A program made the translations under genes and the position numbers. Below, one piece after another: positions 7,935 through 16,889 of a stretch of 64,000 nt of DNA. The notes below the pieces were generated by a model. That model was not told where the DNA came from, made no database searches, and saw only the letters and a list, made by a program, of their open reading frames with translations. Location of the stretch: positions 282,759-346,758 of the forward strand of contig NZ_UZWD01000038.1 of NCBI RefSeq assembly GCF_900631955.1. The letters run 5' to 3'. Source of the DNA: Devosia equisanguinis. GTDB taxonomy: Bacteria > Pseudomonadota > Alphaproteobacteria > Rhizobiales > Devosiaceae. Within the stretch, counting starts at the first letter, position 1. Each line of letters opens with the position of its first letter.

Positions 7935-8199
7935 CTTTGGGCTCCGTAAGGTCAAAAATACCGGCAAGTGCGTCTTCGAGCACACTGGTATTGAGGTGAT
8001 AGATCAGGCTCGTCCCCTGGCGCTCGACGGCCACAAGCTCGGCCTCCTTGAGCTTGTTGAAGTGAACCGAGAGCGTGGGTCTACTGATGTCGAAATGTTC
8101 GGCCAGTTCGCCCGCGCTCATTGGGCCACGCTTGAGCAAGGCCAGAACCTTGCGTCGGACCGGATGGGACAGCGCTTCGAAAACCGTGTTGATGCTCAA
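7927..8199 (-). CDS. sdpR: ArsR/SdpR family transcriptional repressor
   Basis: Winged-helix DNA-binding protein of 90 residues, first gene of a two-gene operon with sdpI. The order SHPVRRKVLALLKRGPMSAG, ELAEHFDISRPTLSVHFNKL and LVAVERQGTSLIYHLN matches SdpR-type autorepressors, with the recognition helix in the SRPTLSVHF region. No metal-binding cysteines are visible, so it is not a classical metal sensor. In B. subtilis, SdpR is sequestered at the membrane by ligand-bound SdpI; the same coupling is inferred here from the fused gene order. The AT-rich inverted repeat at 8225-8250, 26 nt upstream of the start, is a likely self-operator. Confidence 0.88.
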   Translation of the reverse strand: MSINTVFEALSHPVRRKVLALLKRGPMSAGELAEHFDISRPTLSVHFNKLKEAELVAVERQGTSLIYHLNTSVLEDALAGIFDLTEPKDG

Positions 8200-8224
8200 T
8201 TCGGGATCTCTCTTTCGCTGTCCA

Positions 8225-8250
8225 TCTAATTAGTTCTTTAGATAATTAGA
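8225..8250. promoter_or_regulatory. Probable SdpR operator
   Basis: Perfect inverted repeat TCTAATTA-N10-TAATTAGA upstream of sdpR, in a strikingly AT-rich patch of otherwise GC-rich DNA. Position and symmetry fit an autoregulatory site. Confidence 0.62.
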
Positions 8251-8304
8251 GTCAACGCTAAATATAACTCGTCGTATTCAATTTCGAAACGCCATGCACA
8301 AACA

Positions 8305-8332
8305 AAAATGGCGGCCCGGAGGCCGCCATTTT
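8305..8332 (-). terminator. Rho-independent terminator of lon
   Basis: Perfect 12-bp stem AAAATGGCGGCC/GGCCGCCATTTT with a 4-nt loop, 20 nt after the lon stop. The U-run is present on the minus strand (TTTTTG) and the structure is nearly bidirectional. Confidence 0.88.
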
Positions 8333-8351
8333 CTGGTTGGTGTGCAAGGGC

Positions 8352-10781
8352 TTAGTGGGTGATGTTGGCCGTTGCGTCGTCGGTGGGCTCGGTGGTGCTG
8401 GCAACCGCCGGCTGCTCATCGAAATTCCATTCGATGGCTTCGGGCTTGCGCACCAGCGCGCGCTCGATCACCTGTTCCATCCGGCTCACCGGCACGATTT
8501 CCATGCCTTCCTTGACGATATCCGGGATCTCCTGGAGATCGCGGACATTCTCTTCGGGGATCAGCACGGTCTTGATGCCGCCGCGCAGCGCCGCCAGGAG
8601 CTTTTCCTTGAGGCCGCCGATGGGCAGCACCCTGCCCCGCAGCGTGATCTCGCCGGTCATGGCGACATCATTGCGCACCGGAATACCGGTCATCACCGAG
8701 ACGATGGCGGTGGCCAGGCCAATACCGGCCGAGGGACCATCCTTGGGAGTGGCGCCTTCGGGCAGGTGGACGTGAATATCGCGCGTATCGAACATGGGCG
8801 GCTTGATGCCGTATTCGATGCAGCGGGACTTCACATAGGCCGTGGCCGCGGTCAGCGACTCCTTCATCACTTCCTTGATGTTGCCGGTGACCGACATGCG
8901 GCCCTTGCCCGGCGTCATCACGCCTTCGATGGTGAGGATTTCACCACCCACCGAGGTCCAGGCCAGGCCGGTGACCAAGCCAATCTGGGATTCGGCTTCG
9001 ATCTCGCCATGCTTGAAGATGGCCGGACCGAGATATTTGGCCAGACGCTCATCGTCGATGGTGATCGACTTGACCTTGGTGCGCACGATGTCGGTGATCG
9101 CCTTGCGCATCAGCTTGGAGATTTCGCGCTTGAGATTGCGGACGCCGGCTTCGCGGGTATAGCCGCGAATGACCTTCATCAGCATCTCGTCGGACATCAC
9201 GAACTCGCCGTGTGCCACGCCGTTTTCCTTGGCCGCCTCGGGAATAAGGTGCTGCTTGGCAATCGCATGCTTCTCCTCTTCGGTGTAACCGGAGAGACGA
9301 ATGATCTCCATGCGGTCCATCAGCGGGCCGGGAATATTCAGCGTGTTCGAGGTGGTCACGAACATCACGTCCGAGAGGTCGTAATCGACCTCGAGATAGT
9401 GGTCGGAGAACGTGTTGTTCTGTTCCGGATCGAGCACTTCGAGCAGGGCCGAAGACGGATCGCCGCGGAAGTCCTGGCCCATCTTGTCGATCTCGTCGAG
9501 CAGGAAGAGCGGGTTGGACTTGCCGACCTTCTTGAGCGACTGGATGATCTTGCCGGGCATGGAGCCGATATAGGTGCGGCGGTGACCGCGGATTTCGGCT
9601 TCGTCGCGCACGCCACCGAGGGCCATGCGGACGAATTCACGACCGGTGGCCTTGGCGATGGACTTGCCCAGCGAGGTCTTGCCGACACCCGGAGGACCGA
9701 CGAGGCAGAGGATCGGGCCCTTGAGCGTGCCGGTCCGGGCCTGCACGGCCAAGTATTCCAGGATGCGCTCCTTGACCTTTTCGAGGCCATAGTGATCCGC
9801 GTCGAGCACCTTCTCGGCCAGAGCCAGGTCGCGCTTGACCTTGCTCTTCTTGCCCCATGGGAGCCCGAGAAGCGTATCGAGATAGTTACGGACGACCGTG
9901 GCTTCGGCCGACATCGGGCTCATGCCCTTGAGCTTCTTGATCTCCGCGTCCGCCTTGGTCCGGGCTTCCTTGGAGAGCTTGGTCTTGGCGACGCGCTCTT
10001 CGAGCTCGGTGATCTCGTTGGCGCCGTCTTCGCCATCGCCCAGCTCGCGCTGGATCGCCTTCATCTGCTCGTTGAGATAGTATTCGCGCTGGGTCTTCTC
10101 CATCTGCCGCTTGACGCGGGAGCGGATGCGCTTTTCGACCTGCAGCACGCCGATCTCGCCTTCCATCAGGCCGATGACCTTCTGGAAGCGCTCGATGACC
10201 GAGACAGTGGACAACAGATCTTCCTTTTCAGGGATCTTGATGACCAAGTGGCTGGCAATGGTGTCGGCCAGCTTGGAAGCGTTCTCGATCTGGCCGACCG
10301 CGGCGACGACCTCGGCGGAGATCTTCTTGTTGAGCTTGACGTAGTTGTCGAACTCGCTCTGGGCCGAACGGGCCAAAGCTTCGACTTCGGTGGCGTCTTC
10401 GACGGGCTCGGGCAGCACGGAGGCCTCGGCCTCGAAATATTCGTCCGTCTGCAGATAGCGGTCGATGACAGCGCGATGCAGGCCTTCCACCAGCACCTTG
10501 ACGGTGCCGTCCGGCAGCTTCAGCAGTTGCAGAACGGTGGCAATGGTGCCCGTGGGATAGATCTGGTCCGGCGCCGGATCATCGTCCTGCGCGTTCTTCT
10601 GCGTCACGACAAGAATGTGCTTGTCGTCCCGCATAACCTCTTCCAGAGCCTTGACCGATTTTTCGCGCCCGACAAAGAGCGGAACGATCATGCCGGGGAA
10701 GACGACGATGTCGCGCAGGGGAAGAACCGGGTAAACCCGGTCCCGGCCGATTTCGCCGGTGGGATTGACGTCCGACATCAT
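8352..10781 (-). CDS. lon: ATP-dependent protease La (Lon)
   Basis: Cytoplasmic AAA+ serine protease that degrades misfolded and regulatory proteins; about 809 residues, usual length. Order of parts: N-terminal substrate domain ([20 protein letters not shown]), coiled-coil, AAA+ module with Walker [13 protein letters not shown] and Walker [11 protein letters not shown], sensor regions, then the protease domain with the Ser of [14 protein letters not shown] and the Lys of [13 protein letters not shown] forming the catalytic dyad. The start is ATG at 10781 or the adjacent ATG at 10778; the AAAGGA site spaces better to the second. Longer upstream starts run through the leader hairpin and are rejected. 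A heat-shock-type promoter (10874-10901) and two leader hairpins lie upstream. Confidence 0.97.
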   Translation of the reverse strand: MMSDVNPTGEIGRDRVYPVLPLRDIVVFPGMIVPLFVGREKSVKALEEVMRDDKHILVVTQKNAQDDDPAPDQIYPTGTIATVLQLLKLPDGTVKVLVEGLHRAVIDRYLQTDEYFEAEASVLPEPVEDATEVEALARSAQSEFDNYVKLNKKISAEVVAAVGQIENASKLADTIASHLVIKIPEKEDLLSTVSVIERFQKVIGLMEGEIGVLQVEKRIRSRVKRQMEKTQREYYLNEQMKAIQRELGDGEDGANEITELEERVAKTKLSKEARTKADAEIKKLKGMSPMSAEATVVRNYLDTLLGLPWGKKSKVKRDLALAEKVLDADHYGLEKVKERILEYLAVQARTGTLKGPILCLVGPPGVGKTSLGKSIAKATGREFVRMALGGVRDEAEIRGHRRTYIGSMPGKIIQSLKKVGKSNPLFLLDEIDKMGQDFRGDPSSALLEVLDPEQNNTFSDHYLEVDYDLSDVMFVTTSNTLNIPGPLMDRMEIIRLSGYTEEEKHAIAKQHLIPEAAKENGVAHGEFVMSDEMLMKVIRGYTREAGVRNLKREISKLMRKAITDIVRTKVKSITIDDERLAKYLGPAIFKHGEIEAESQIGLVTGLAWTSVGGEILTIEGVMTPGKGRMSVTGNIKEVMKESLTAATAYVKSRCIEYGIKPPMFDTRDIHVHLPEGATPKDGPSAGIGLATAIVSVMTGIPVRNDVAMTGEITLRGRVLPIGGLKEKLLAALRGGIKTVLIPEENVRDLQEIPDIVKEGMEIVPVSRMEQVIERALVRKPEAIEWNFDEQPAVASTTEPTDDATANITH

Positions 10782-10793
10782 ATTTCCTTTCCG

Positions 10794-10828
10794 GGGTGCG
10801 CCGGGGAGGAATTCTGGTTGGCGCACCC
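10794..10828 (-). promoter_or_regulatory. 5' leader hairpin directly upstream of the lon ribosome site
   Basis: Arms GGGTGCGCC and GGCGCACCC (9 bp, perfect) enclose a 17-nt loop and end 4 nt before the Shine-Dalgarno region of lon. The loop contains TTCCT, complementary to AGGAA in the ribosome site. A second stem GCCCAG/CTGGGC lies at 10839-10860. A translational thermosensor is possible but unproven. Confidence 0.45.
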
Positions 10829-10873
10829 TATTGCGACTGCCCAGTCACGAAAGGCTGGGCGATTCAGGTTAAT

Positions 10874-10901
10874 AAATAGGGTGGACCGGGTGCGCCGCAA
10901 G
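10874..10901 (-). promoter_or_regulatory. RpoH (sigma-32)-type promoter of lon
   Basis: On the minus strand, CTTG, a 17-nt spacer and CCTATTT match the alphaproteobacterial heat-shock promoter consensus (CTTG-N16/18-CYTATNT). It would start the transcript near 10867, giving a leader of about 85 nt. A TTGACTT overlapping the -35 element could also serve the housekeeping sigma factor. Confidence 0.65.
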
Positions 10902-11050
10902 TCAACCTTTGCGCTTTTGTGACCGTTAGCGTTACTTCGCACAGGAGATATGTGCCGAATGACGGAAACACCAATGTGCCTAGGAAACAAGGCGTTGGGC
11001 GACGCACCGGGATATCGGCGCCCATCGAAACCAGAGGACGGACAGCCCCT

Positions 11051-12019
11051 ATGACCGCACGACCAAAACGCATCGACCTTCTGGGTGTCGCAACGGCCTC
11101 CGGCGCCTCGGTGCGCGGCTGTGGCATGGGGCCGGAAGCCCTGCGCGTCGCTGGCTTGATCGAGGCGCTGATCGATCTCGACCATATGGTCGGCGACCAC
11201 GGCGACCTGCGCCGGCCGCAGCCGGAAATCTCCACCAACCCATCCAGCGGGCGTCTCCCCGACGAGCGCAAGTCCGACGTCTTGAGCCTGGCGCAACGCG
11301 TCAGCGATGCGGGGCTCGGTATTCTCGATGAAGGTCACTTTCCAGTGTTCATTGGCGGCGACCACTCGATTGCCATGGGCACGGTCTCCGCGGTGGCGCG
11401 CCATTGCCTGCCCGTGGGGCGCCCGGTGCATGTGCTGTGGATCGACGCGCATGCCGACTACAACACCCCGGACACCTCGCCCTCGGGCAATCTGCATGGC
11501 ATGCCGCTGGCGCTGCTGTGCGGCGAGCCCGGCTTCGATGACAGTTTTACCGGCGACTGGCTGGGCCGGATCGATCCGCGCAATGTCTGCATTTTCGGGG
11601 CCCGGTCGGTGGATCGCGACGAGCGCCGGCTGGTGCACGCGCGCGGCGTCGATGTGGTCGACATGCGCAAGATCGACCAGTTGGGCGTGGTGGCGGCGCT
11701 GGCCAAGGTGATCGACCGCGCCAAGGCTGCCGGCGCGCATCTGCATGTCAGTTTCGATGTCGACAGTCTCGACCCGGCCATTGCACCGGGCGGCGGGACG
11801 CTCGTGCCGGGCGGACTGACCTATCGCGAGGCGCATCTGATGATGGAAATGCTGCATGACAGCGGCGTGGTGGGCTCGCTCGATGTGGTCGAGCTCAACC
11901 CCTTTCTCGACCACGGAGGCAAGAGCGCGACGCTGCTGGTGGACCTGGTGGCGAGCCTGTTTGGGCGGTCGATCATGGGCGAGGAGCCCGGGCCGATGGA
12001 GTTCGCCTCGGAGCAATGA
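11051..12019 (+). CDS. rocF: Arginase (ureohydrolase family)
   Basis: Dinuclear manganese hydrolase converting arginine to ornithine and urea; 322 residues. Metal-ligand motifs are visible in order: GGDHSIAMG, WIDAHADYNTP and SFDVDSLDPAIAPG, with the downstream VVELNPFLD. The substrate-contact segment DTSPSGNLHGMPLA is arginase-like. The ATG at 11051 is chosen because the family begins shortly before IDLLGVATASGA; an in-frame upstream start (10919) adds unrelated residues. The neighbour lon is divergent. It is transcribed alone and convergent with the diguanylate cyclase, whose stop lies immediately next to its own. Arginase is preferred over agmatinase on motif and length. Confidence 0.87.
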   Translation: MTARPKRIDLLGVATASGASVRGCGMGPEALRVAGLIEALIDLDHMVGDHGDLRRPQPEISTNPSSGRLPDERKSDVLSLAQRVSDAGLGILDEGHFPVFIGGDHSIAMGTVSAVARHCLPVGRPVHVLWIDAHADYNTPDTSPSGNLHGMPLALLCGEPGFDDSFTGDWLGRIDPRNVCIFGARSVDRDERRLVHARGVDVVDMRKIDQLGVVAALAKVIDRAKAAGAHLHVSFDVDSLDPAIAPGGGTLVPGGLTYREAHLMMEMLHDSGVVGSLDVVELNPFLDHGGKSATLLVDLVASLFGRSIMGEEPGPMEFASEQ

Positions 12020-13171
12020 TCAGGCGGCGCGGCCTTGTTGCGGCAGGCCGATGATGGCGCAGTCGCGGCCGCTGGCCTTGGCCTCGTAGAGTGTCTGGTC
12101 GGCGCGGCGATAGAGCGAGTTGATGCCGTCATCGGCATCGGTGGACTGAACGATGCCGGCACTGAAGCGGACGGGCGCGCCATCGGGCAGGCGCAGGCCG
12201 GCGGCGAATTCATCGCGCAGCCGCTCGACGAAGCCGTGCACGGTGTTGGCATCGGCGCCCTGATAGATGAGACAGAATTCCTCGCCGCCCATGCGCGCAG
12301 CAATTGCCGGCTTGGGCTTGGCGTCACTGATGGTGGCCCCAAAAGCCGCCAGGACCCGGTCGCCTTCATCATGTCCCCAGCGGTCGTTCACCTGTTTGAA
12401 AAAGTCGAGATCGAGCGCTACGAAGGTGAAGGCGGTGCCCTGCCCCATCGACTGGTGCCAGAGTTTCGAGCCCCCCTCATGCAGCGCCCGTCGATTGACC
12501 AGGCCAGTCAGCTCGTCGCGGAAGGCGAGCTCGGCGAGCCGGGCTTCGGCGCGGTCCTTGAGGGCGGCGAGCCAGGACAGCGTAATGAGCGTGGTGCCGA
12601 TATAGCTGGCAAAGAATGGCCAGGTATTGGAGGGATCACCGCTGATGGCGTAGAGATCGATGCGCCCCAGAAACACGGCCTCGGCAGGTCGGGACATGGC
12701 ACTGACGAACGATACGCTATAGCCCATGGCCAGCAGCACGGCGGTGCTGGGCCGCACCACCTGACGCCCATGGATCAGCACGAACACCGCTGCGGCGCCC
12801 AATTGCGCGCTGAGCACCACGGCGATGACGATGGCCGATTGTTCGGCGGTGATCGGTAGCAGCAATATGGCCGCCACGGCGCTGACGGGCGGGGTGATGA
12901 ACCAGGCGCGATGCACGCGCCGGCCAGTCATCGCAACGACGGCGGCCCATTGCAGCGCAATGATAGAGGTGACGCAGCCGCCATAGATCGCCACCAGGAA
13001 GATGTTGCGGGTGAGCACCGCCGGAATGACCGCCGCCCAACTGAACACCGCCATCAACAGCGCCAGGCAGAACATGATGGTTTCCGGACGATCCCGGCGG
13101 AGCGTCATGATCGGAACAGCAATGGCAAAGACGATGATGCTGACGATACGCGCCACCACCAATGTCGGCAT
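12020..13171 (-). CDS. Membrane-anchored diguanylate cyclase (GGDEF), no I-site
   Basis: Makes cyclic di-GMP from two GTP. The N-terminal ~200 residues hold about six to seven hydrophobic helices, and the C-terminal ~170 residues form a GGDEF domain starting AFRDELTGLVNRRAL with metal residue in VALDLDFFKQVNDRWGHDEGD and active site ARMGGEEF. The product-inhibition RxxD site expected five residues before GGEEF is absent, and the stretch there (KPKPA) is short, so feedback control is probably lost. Start chosen at ATG 13171; a TTG at 13237 would add a basic segment. Expression is convergent with arginase. The sensed signal is unknown. Confidence 0.85.
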   Translation of the reverse strand: MPTLVVARIVSIIVFAIAVPIMTLRRDRPETIMFCLALLMAVFSWAAVIPAVLTRNIFLVAIYGGCVTSIIALQWAAVVAMTGRRVHRAWFITPPVSAVAAILLLPITAEQSAIVIAVVLSAQLGAAAVFVLIHGRQVVRPSTAVLLAMGYSVSFVSAMSRPAEAVFLGRIDLYAISGDPSNTWPFFASYIGTTLITLSWLAALKDRAEARLAELAFRDELTGLVNRRALHEGGSKLWHQSMGQGTAFTFVALDLDFFKQVNDRWGHDEGDRVLAAFGATISDAKPKPAIAARMGGEEFCLIYQGADANTVHGFVERLRDEFAAGLRLPDGAPVRFSAGIVQSTDADDGINSLYRRADQTLYEAKASGRDCAIIGLPQQGRAA

Positions 13172-13333
13172 GTCCAATTCCAATGCCGTACTCAAAACGC
13201 GCCTCCGACGGACCCAAGCAACCGTCACTTGGCGCAAGCTAAGCCAAAGGCCGTAAATTAATGGTTTTAGTTAGGTAGAAGTACCGAGCGCCGAGCGGCC
13301 TGTGCGGCTGCGGCGTCGAGAGATGAACCGGTG

Positions 13334-13376
13334 AAAAAGCGGAACGCCGCCGGCTCGTTGGAGCCTGCGGCGTTCC
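13334..13376 (-). terminator. Rho-independent terminator of clpX
   Basis: Outer stem GGAACGCCGC/GCGGCGTTCC plus an inner GGCTC/GAGCC stem, followed on the minus strand by GCTTTTTC. It lies 25 nt past the clpX stop. Confidence 0.82.
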
Positions 13377-13401
13377 CAAAGGTTCGATCTGGATGCAGAC
13401 G

Positions 13402-14679
13402 TCAGGCGGTTGCCGGCTCGTCTTCCTTCTTGCGCTCGGAATAGATGTAGAGCGGACGCACGTCCTTGCCCTTCACCACATCCTCGCTGATCACCACTTC
13501 CTCGACGCCTTCAAGCGAAGGCAGGTCGTACATGGTGTCGAGCAGGATGGCTTCCATGATGGAGCGGAGGCCGCGGGCACCGGTCTTGCGCTCGATGGCC
13601 TTCTCGGCGATGGCCTTGAGGGCATCTTCGTGGAAGGTGAGCTCGACCTCTTCCATCTGGAACAGGCGCTGGTACTGGCGCACCAGAGCGTTCTTCGGAG
13701 CGGTGAGGATTTCGATCAGCGCAGGAATGTCGAGGTCTTCGAGGGTCGCGAGAACCGGCAGACGGCCGATGAATTCCGGGATCAGGCCGAAACGCACCAG
13801 GTCCTCCGGTGCCACGTCCTTGAGCAGATCGCCGACGCGGCGGTCCTGCGGGTCCTTGACGGTGGCCGAGAAGCCGATGCCAGAGCCTTCGCCACGCGCT
13901 GAAATGATCTTCTCGAGGCCGGCAAAGGCGCCGCCGCAGATGAAGAGGATATTGGTGGTGTCGACCTGCAGGAATTCCTGCTGCGGATGCTTGCGCCCGC
14001 CCTGCGGCGGCACGGAGGCGACAGTGCCTTCCATGATCTTGAGCAGGGCCTGCTGCACGCCTTCGCCCGACACGTCACGGGTGATCGAGGGATTGTCAGA
14101 CTTGCGGGAAATCTTATCGACTTCGTCGATATAGACGATGCCGCGCTGGGCCTTTTCGACATTGTAGTCGGCGGCCTGGAGCAGCTTGAGAATGATGTTT
14201 TCCACGTCCTCGCCCACGTAACCGGCTTCGGTCAGCGTGGTGGCGTCGGCCATGGTGAAGGGCACATCGAGAATGCGGGCCAGCGTCTGCGCCAACAGCG
14301 TCTTGCCCGAGCCGGTGGGCCCGATCAGCAGAATATTGGACTTGGAGAGTTCCACATCCTGGTTCTTGGTCGCGTGGTGCAGGCGCTTGTAATGGTTGTG
14401 CACGGCCACGGACAGCACGCGCTTGGCGCGGAACTGGCCAATGACGTAGTCGTCCAGCACCTTGCAGATCTCAGCTGGGGTGGGCACTCCGTCGGAGGAT
14501 TTGACCATGGAGGTCTTGTTCTCTTCGCGGATGATGTCCATGCACAGCTCGACGCATTCATCACAGATGAAGACAGTCGGGCCGGCAATCAGCTTGCGAA
14601 CCTCGTGCTGGCTCTTGCCGCAAAACGAGCAGTAGAGCGTGTTCTTCGAGGTTTCGCCGTTCGTTGTCTCTTTGGACAT
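13402..14679 (-). CDS. clpX: ClpX, ATP-binding subunit of the ClpXP protease
   Basis: AAA+ unfoldase that feeds tagged proteins into ClpP; 425 residues, normal length. The N-terminal zinc-binding domain shows C-x2-C (YCSFCGKSQ) and C-x2-C ([10 protein letters not shown]). The AAA+ core has Walker [13 protein letters not shown], Walker [11 protein letters not shown], pore loop GYVGED, and the IGF loop (GSGIGFSA) that docks on ClpP. The gene follows clpP on the same strand with about 170 bp between, containing a hairpin (14761-14789), so clpX may be transcribed both with clpP and alone. Strongly conserved; no anomalies. Confidence 0.97.
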   Translation of the reverse strand: MSKETTNGETSKNTLYCSFCGKSQHEVRKLIAGPTVFICDECVELCMDIIREENKTSMVKSSDGVPTPAEICKVLDDYVIGQFRAKRVLSVAVHNHYKRLHHATKNQDVELSKSNILLIGPTGSGKTLLAQTLARILDVPFTMADATTLTEAGYVGEDVENIILKLLQAADYNVEKAQRGIVYIDEVDKISRKSDNPSITRDVSGEGVQQALLKIMEGTVASVPPQGGRKHPQQEFLQVDTTNILFICGGAFAGLEKIISARGEGSGIGFSATVKDPQDRRVGDLLKDVAPEDLVRFGLIPEFIGRLPVLATLEDLDIPALIEILTAPKNALVRQYQRLFQMEEVELTFHEDALKAIAEKAIERKTGARGLRSIMEAILLDTMYDLPSLEGVEEVVISEDVVKGKDVRPLYIYSERKKEDEPATA

Positions 14680-14760
14680 CCTGTCACTCCCGGGGACTGA
14701 GGGCCCCCTTGTTCAAGCGCTAACGGAGACCGTAACGCGCAAGACATAAAGAAAGTCTAA

Positions 14761-14789
14761 GCCGAAACGACCTTAAAGGCCGTTCCGGC
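14761..14789 (-). terminator. Hairpin between clpP and clpX
   Basis: A 14-bp stem that pairs completely only in the minus-strand RNA, where two positions become G-U pairs; on the plus strand they are A-C mismatches. This asymmetry supports function in the clpP transcript. It may be a partial terminator or processing site within the clpP-clpX unit. Confidence 0.55.
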
Positions 14790-14852
14790 TGGGTGCAATT
14801 GCGCTTGGATCACAGTCCACGGCGCACCAGCATTGTGCTTAACGCGCAGCAA

Positions 14853-15482
14853 TCAGCTTGCAGCCTCGGGGACGGCGCGCTTTTCGTGGATGGAATCGAT
14901 GAGGCCAAAGGTCTTGGCCTCTTCCGGGCTGAGGAAGCGATCGCGCTCGAGGGCGTTCTCGATTTCCTCGTAAGTGCGGCCCGTGTGCTTCTCATAAATC
15001 TGATTAAGACGCCGCTTCAAACCCTCGACTTCCTTCGCATGAATCAGGATGTCGGTGACCTGACCCTGGAAGCCGCCGGAGGGCTGGTGGACCATGATGC
15101 GGGAGTTGGGAAGCGAGGTACGCATGCCGGCTTCACCGGCTGCGAGCAGCAGCGACCCCATGGACGCGGCCTGGCCCATCACCATGGTGGCAACGGCGGG
15201 GCGGATGAATTGCATGGTGTCGTAAATGGAAAGGCCAGCCGTCACCACGCCGCCGGGCGAGTTGATGTACATGGCGATTTCCTTTTTCGGATTCTCCGAT
15301 TCGAGGAAGAGCAGCTGTGCCACGATGAGGGAGGCCATGTTGTCCTCGACCACACCGGTCACGAAAATGATGCGCTCGCGCAGGAGGCGCGAATAGATGT
15401 CGAAGGCGCGCTCGCCCCGATTCGACTGCTCGACCACCATGGGTACGAGCGTGTTCATGTAAAGATCGTGCGGATCCCGCAT
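14853..15482 (-). CDS. clpP: ClpP, proteolytic subunit of the Clp protease
   Basis: Serine protease that forms the barrel degraded into by ClpX/ClpA; 209 residues from the ATG at 15482. The start is decided by a good AAGGGG site 8 nt upstream and by the family opening [19 protein letters not shown]; longer starts add a non-conserved segment. Catalytic residues are the Ser of [12 protein letters not shown], the His of IMVHQPSGG and the Asp of [23 protein letters not shown] is also diagnostic. A possible heat-shock promoter lies upstream (15656-15684). Confidence 0.97.
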   Translation of the reverse strand: MRDPHDLYMNTLVPMVVEQSNRGERAFDIYSRLLRERIIFVTGVVEDNMASLIVAQLLFLESENPKKEIAMYINSPGGVVTAGLSIYDTMQFIRPAVATMVMGQAASMGSLLLAAGEAGMRTSLPNSRIMVHQPSGGFQGQVTDILIHAKEVEGLKRRLNQIYEKHTGRTYEEIENALERDRFLSPEEAKTFGLIDSIHEKRAVPEAAS

Positions 15483-15655
15483 ATGATTGCCCCTTGGCAC
15501 CTGTCCGCGTCGCGAGCCGGATGGTGCACTTGGTTGGATGGACCATGCCCCTTCCCCGAACGCGCATGTGGCGAAGTCAGAGGGCATGTCGGAATATCGA
15601 ATCAGCGCGACAGGCCGATTGCAGGCTATGCCGCCTTAATGGGCGGTAAAGGCAC

Positions 15656-15684
15656 AGATAGGCGGCAATGAGGCGCGCTTCAAT
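15656..15684 (-). promoter_or_regulatory. Possible RpoH-type promoter of clpP
   Basis: Minus-strand ATTGAAG, 18-nt spacer and CCTATCT resemble the heat-shock consensus, with one mismatch in the CTTG core. It is about 175 nt before the clpP start. Confidence 0.38.
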
Positions 15685-15724
15685 AGGCAGATCGATCTAC
15701 CGCCGATCAGGGTGAACGCATCCC

Positions 15725-16051
15725 CTAGCGGATCAGCAGGGAGACCACCATGGCCAGGAAAACCAGACCGATAAGGCCGCAGACAATGCGTATATAGGTC
15801 TGCAGCCTGGCGCACTCCCGCAGGGCGGCGCTGCGTTCAGGCTCGGCCAGGCGTAATGCCTGGTCTTTTGCGCGGTACGCCCTGCCCGAGCCGGGAATTT
15901 TCGACAGGTCCATGTACGGCCGCAGCCTGGGATCGGCCAGCTGTCTGGTCTCGATGTTCTTGAACTTGTTGCCAAGCACGGAGTCCCAGGCAATCGCACC
16001 GGTCAGCGATACCAGTATGAAGACCAGAAACGCGCCTTGCCAAAAATCCAT
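15725..16051 (-). CDS. Small two-helix membrane protein
   Basis: 108 residues from ATG 16051 (MDFWQGAFLVFILVSLTG). One transmembrane helix at each end (residues ~5-22 and ~88-106) flanks a polar, basic middle (KNIETRQLADPRLRPYMDLS). A longer start at 16081 would overlap the upstream gene and is disfavoured. The gene begins 4 nt after the stop of the 76-codon gene upstream, so the two are probably co-translated. I do not recognise a family; no function is assigned. Confidence 0.6.
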   Translation of the reverse strand: MDFWQGAFLVFILVSLTGAIAWDSVLGNKFKNIETRQLADPRLRPYMDLSKIPGSGRAYRAKDQALRLAEPERSAALRECARLQTYIRIVCGLIGLVFLAMVVSLLIR

Positions 16052-16055
16052 CGGG

Positions 16056-16286
16056 CTAGTCGGTGAACCCGACCGCAACACCCTTCTTGCGGAAATAGGC
16101 CTGCATCAGCTTGCGGCCCTGGCGGTTGCCCTGGGCCAGCTTGGCGGTTTGGAAAGTGGCTTCCTTGACACCTTCCCTGGCCATTGCCGCCTTGAGGGCA
16201 GCGATGTGGGCGTCGAGGTCTTCGTTGTCATTCTTGATCGAGGCGTAGATGGCGTCGATGGCGGCGGAAACGGTCAGGTCGCTCAC
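16056..16286 (-). CDS. Small conserved-looking hypothetical protein (76 aa)
   Basis: Soluble, probably helical protein starting MSDLTVSAAIDAIYASIKN and containing the basic stretch NRQGRKLMQAYFRKKG. Similar short proteins occur in Hyphomicrobiales as I recall, but without a known role. It starts 13 nt after the brnA stop and is followed at 4 nt by the two-helix membrane protein, so it looks like the third member of a four-gene run led by the BrnT toxin gene. Whether it takes part in that system is unknown. Confidence 0.6.
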   Translation of the reverse strand: MSDLTVSAAIDAIYASIKNDNEDLDAHIAALKAAMAREGVKEATFQTAKLAQGNRQGRKLMQAYFRKKGVAVGFTD

Positions 16287-16299
16287 GGGTCGAGAATCC

Positions 16300-16584
16300 T
16301 CAGTCGAGTTTGGCTGCCTTCAGAACATCATTGATGCGTCCTTGCCAACCTTTTCCTGTGGCCTTGAACTTTTCGATGACGTCGGGGTCGAGGCGCAGGG
16401 AAATCTGCTGCTTGGGGGTATCGACAGGCGGACGGCCACGCGCGCGGCGGATGCTTTCGGCGAGGTCCGGGAAGACCTCGGCGAAGGGGCGGGCCTGTGC
16501 TATCTGTTCATCCGTCAACTCTGGGCTGTCTACAGCGTCCCAATCTTCGCGCGTGTAGCCGCGTCCTTCTACAAATTCTTTCAC
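16300..16584 (-). CDS. brnA: BrnA family antitoxin
   Basis: DNA-binding antitoxin of a type II toxin-antitoxin pair; 94 residues. The C-terminal ribbon-helix-helix-like motif ISLRLDPDVIEKFKATGKGW followed by QGRINDVLK is diagnostic for BrnA. The N-terminal acidic part probably wraps the toxin. Its ATG overlaps the stop of brnT by 4 nt (16581-16584), the usual toxin-first arrangement, so production is coupled. BrnA normally represses its own operon with BrnT as co-repressor. Confidence 0.9.
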   Translation of the reverse strand: MKEFVEGRGYTREDWDAVDSPELTDEQIAQARPFAEVFPDLAESIRRARGRPPVDTPKQQISLRLDPDVIEKFKATGKGWQGRINDVLKAAKLD

Positions 16585-16829
16585 AGCAGAAGTCTCCTTT
16601 CACGAGCACTCGCCGGACGCATGGAAATAACAGAAATCGCTTCCGTCCCATAACGCACGTGTACCACCACGATCCCAACGCCATCGTGCCAACCAACTGC
16701 AATTTTTCTTCCAAGCTTTCCCGGAAGCGTAGTGGCATCCACAAAGAATTCAGGAGTGAGCTCGGCAAAATCCAGGCCGTGCTTGTCCAGATTGGCTTGT
16801 CGCTTCAGTTCGTCCCACACAATCTGCAT
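16581..16829 (-). CDS. brnT: BrnT family ribonuclease toxin
   Basis: RelE-fold mRNA-cleaving toxin of 82 residues. Family features are VWDELKRQANLDKHGLDFAE at the start and the C-terminal VISMRPASARERRLL, containing the catalytic arginines typical of BrnT. It is the first gene of the brnTA pair. In Brucella the system responds to stresses and slows growth; the same role is inferred here. The gene looks intact. Confidence 0.9.
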   Translation of the reverse strand: MQIVWDELKRQANLDKHGLDFAELTPEFFVDATTLPGKLGRKIAVGWHDGVGIVVVHVRYGTEAISVISMRPASARERRLLL

Positions 16830-16889
16830 TTTTGTATCACATTAAATAGGGCGATCCAATGACTTTGCCAGAGGGCGAAAGAGGCGTCG

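Noticed and set aside
8337..10922. A long open frame on the plus strand opposite lon.
   Set aside because: Antisense shadow of a high-GC gene; lon on the minus strand is complete with catalytic motifs, and the plus-strand translation has no recognisable domain.
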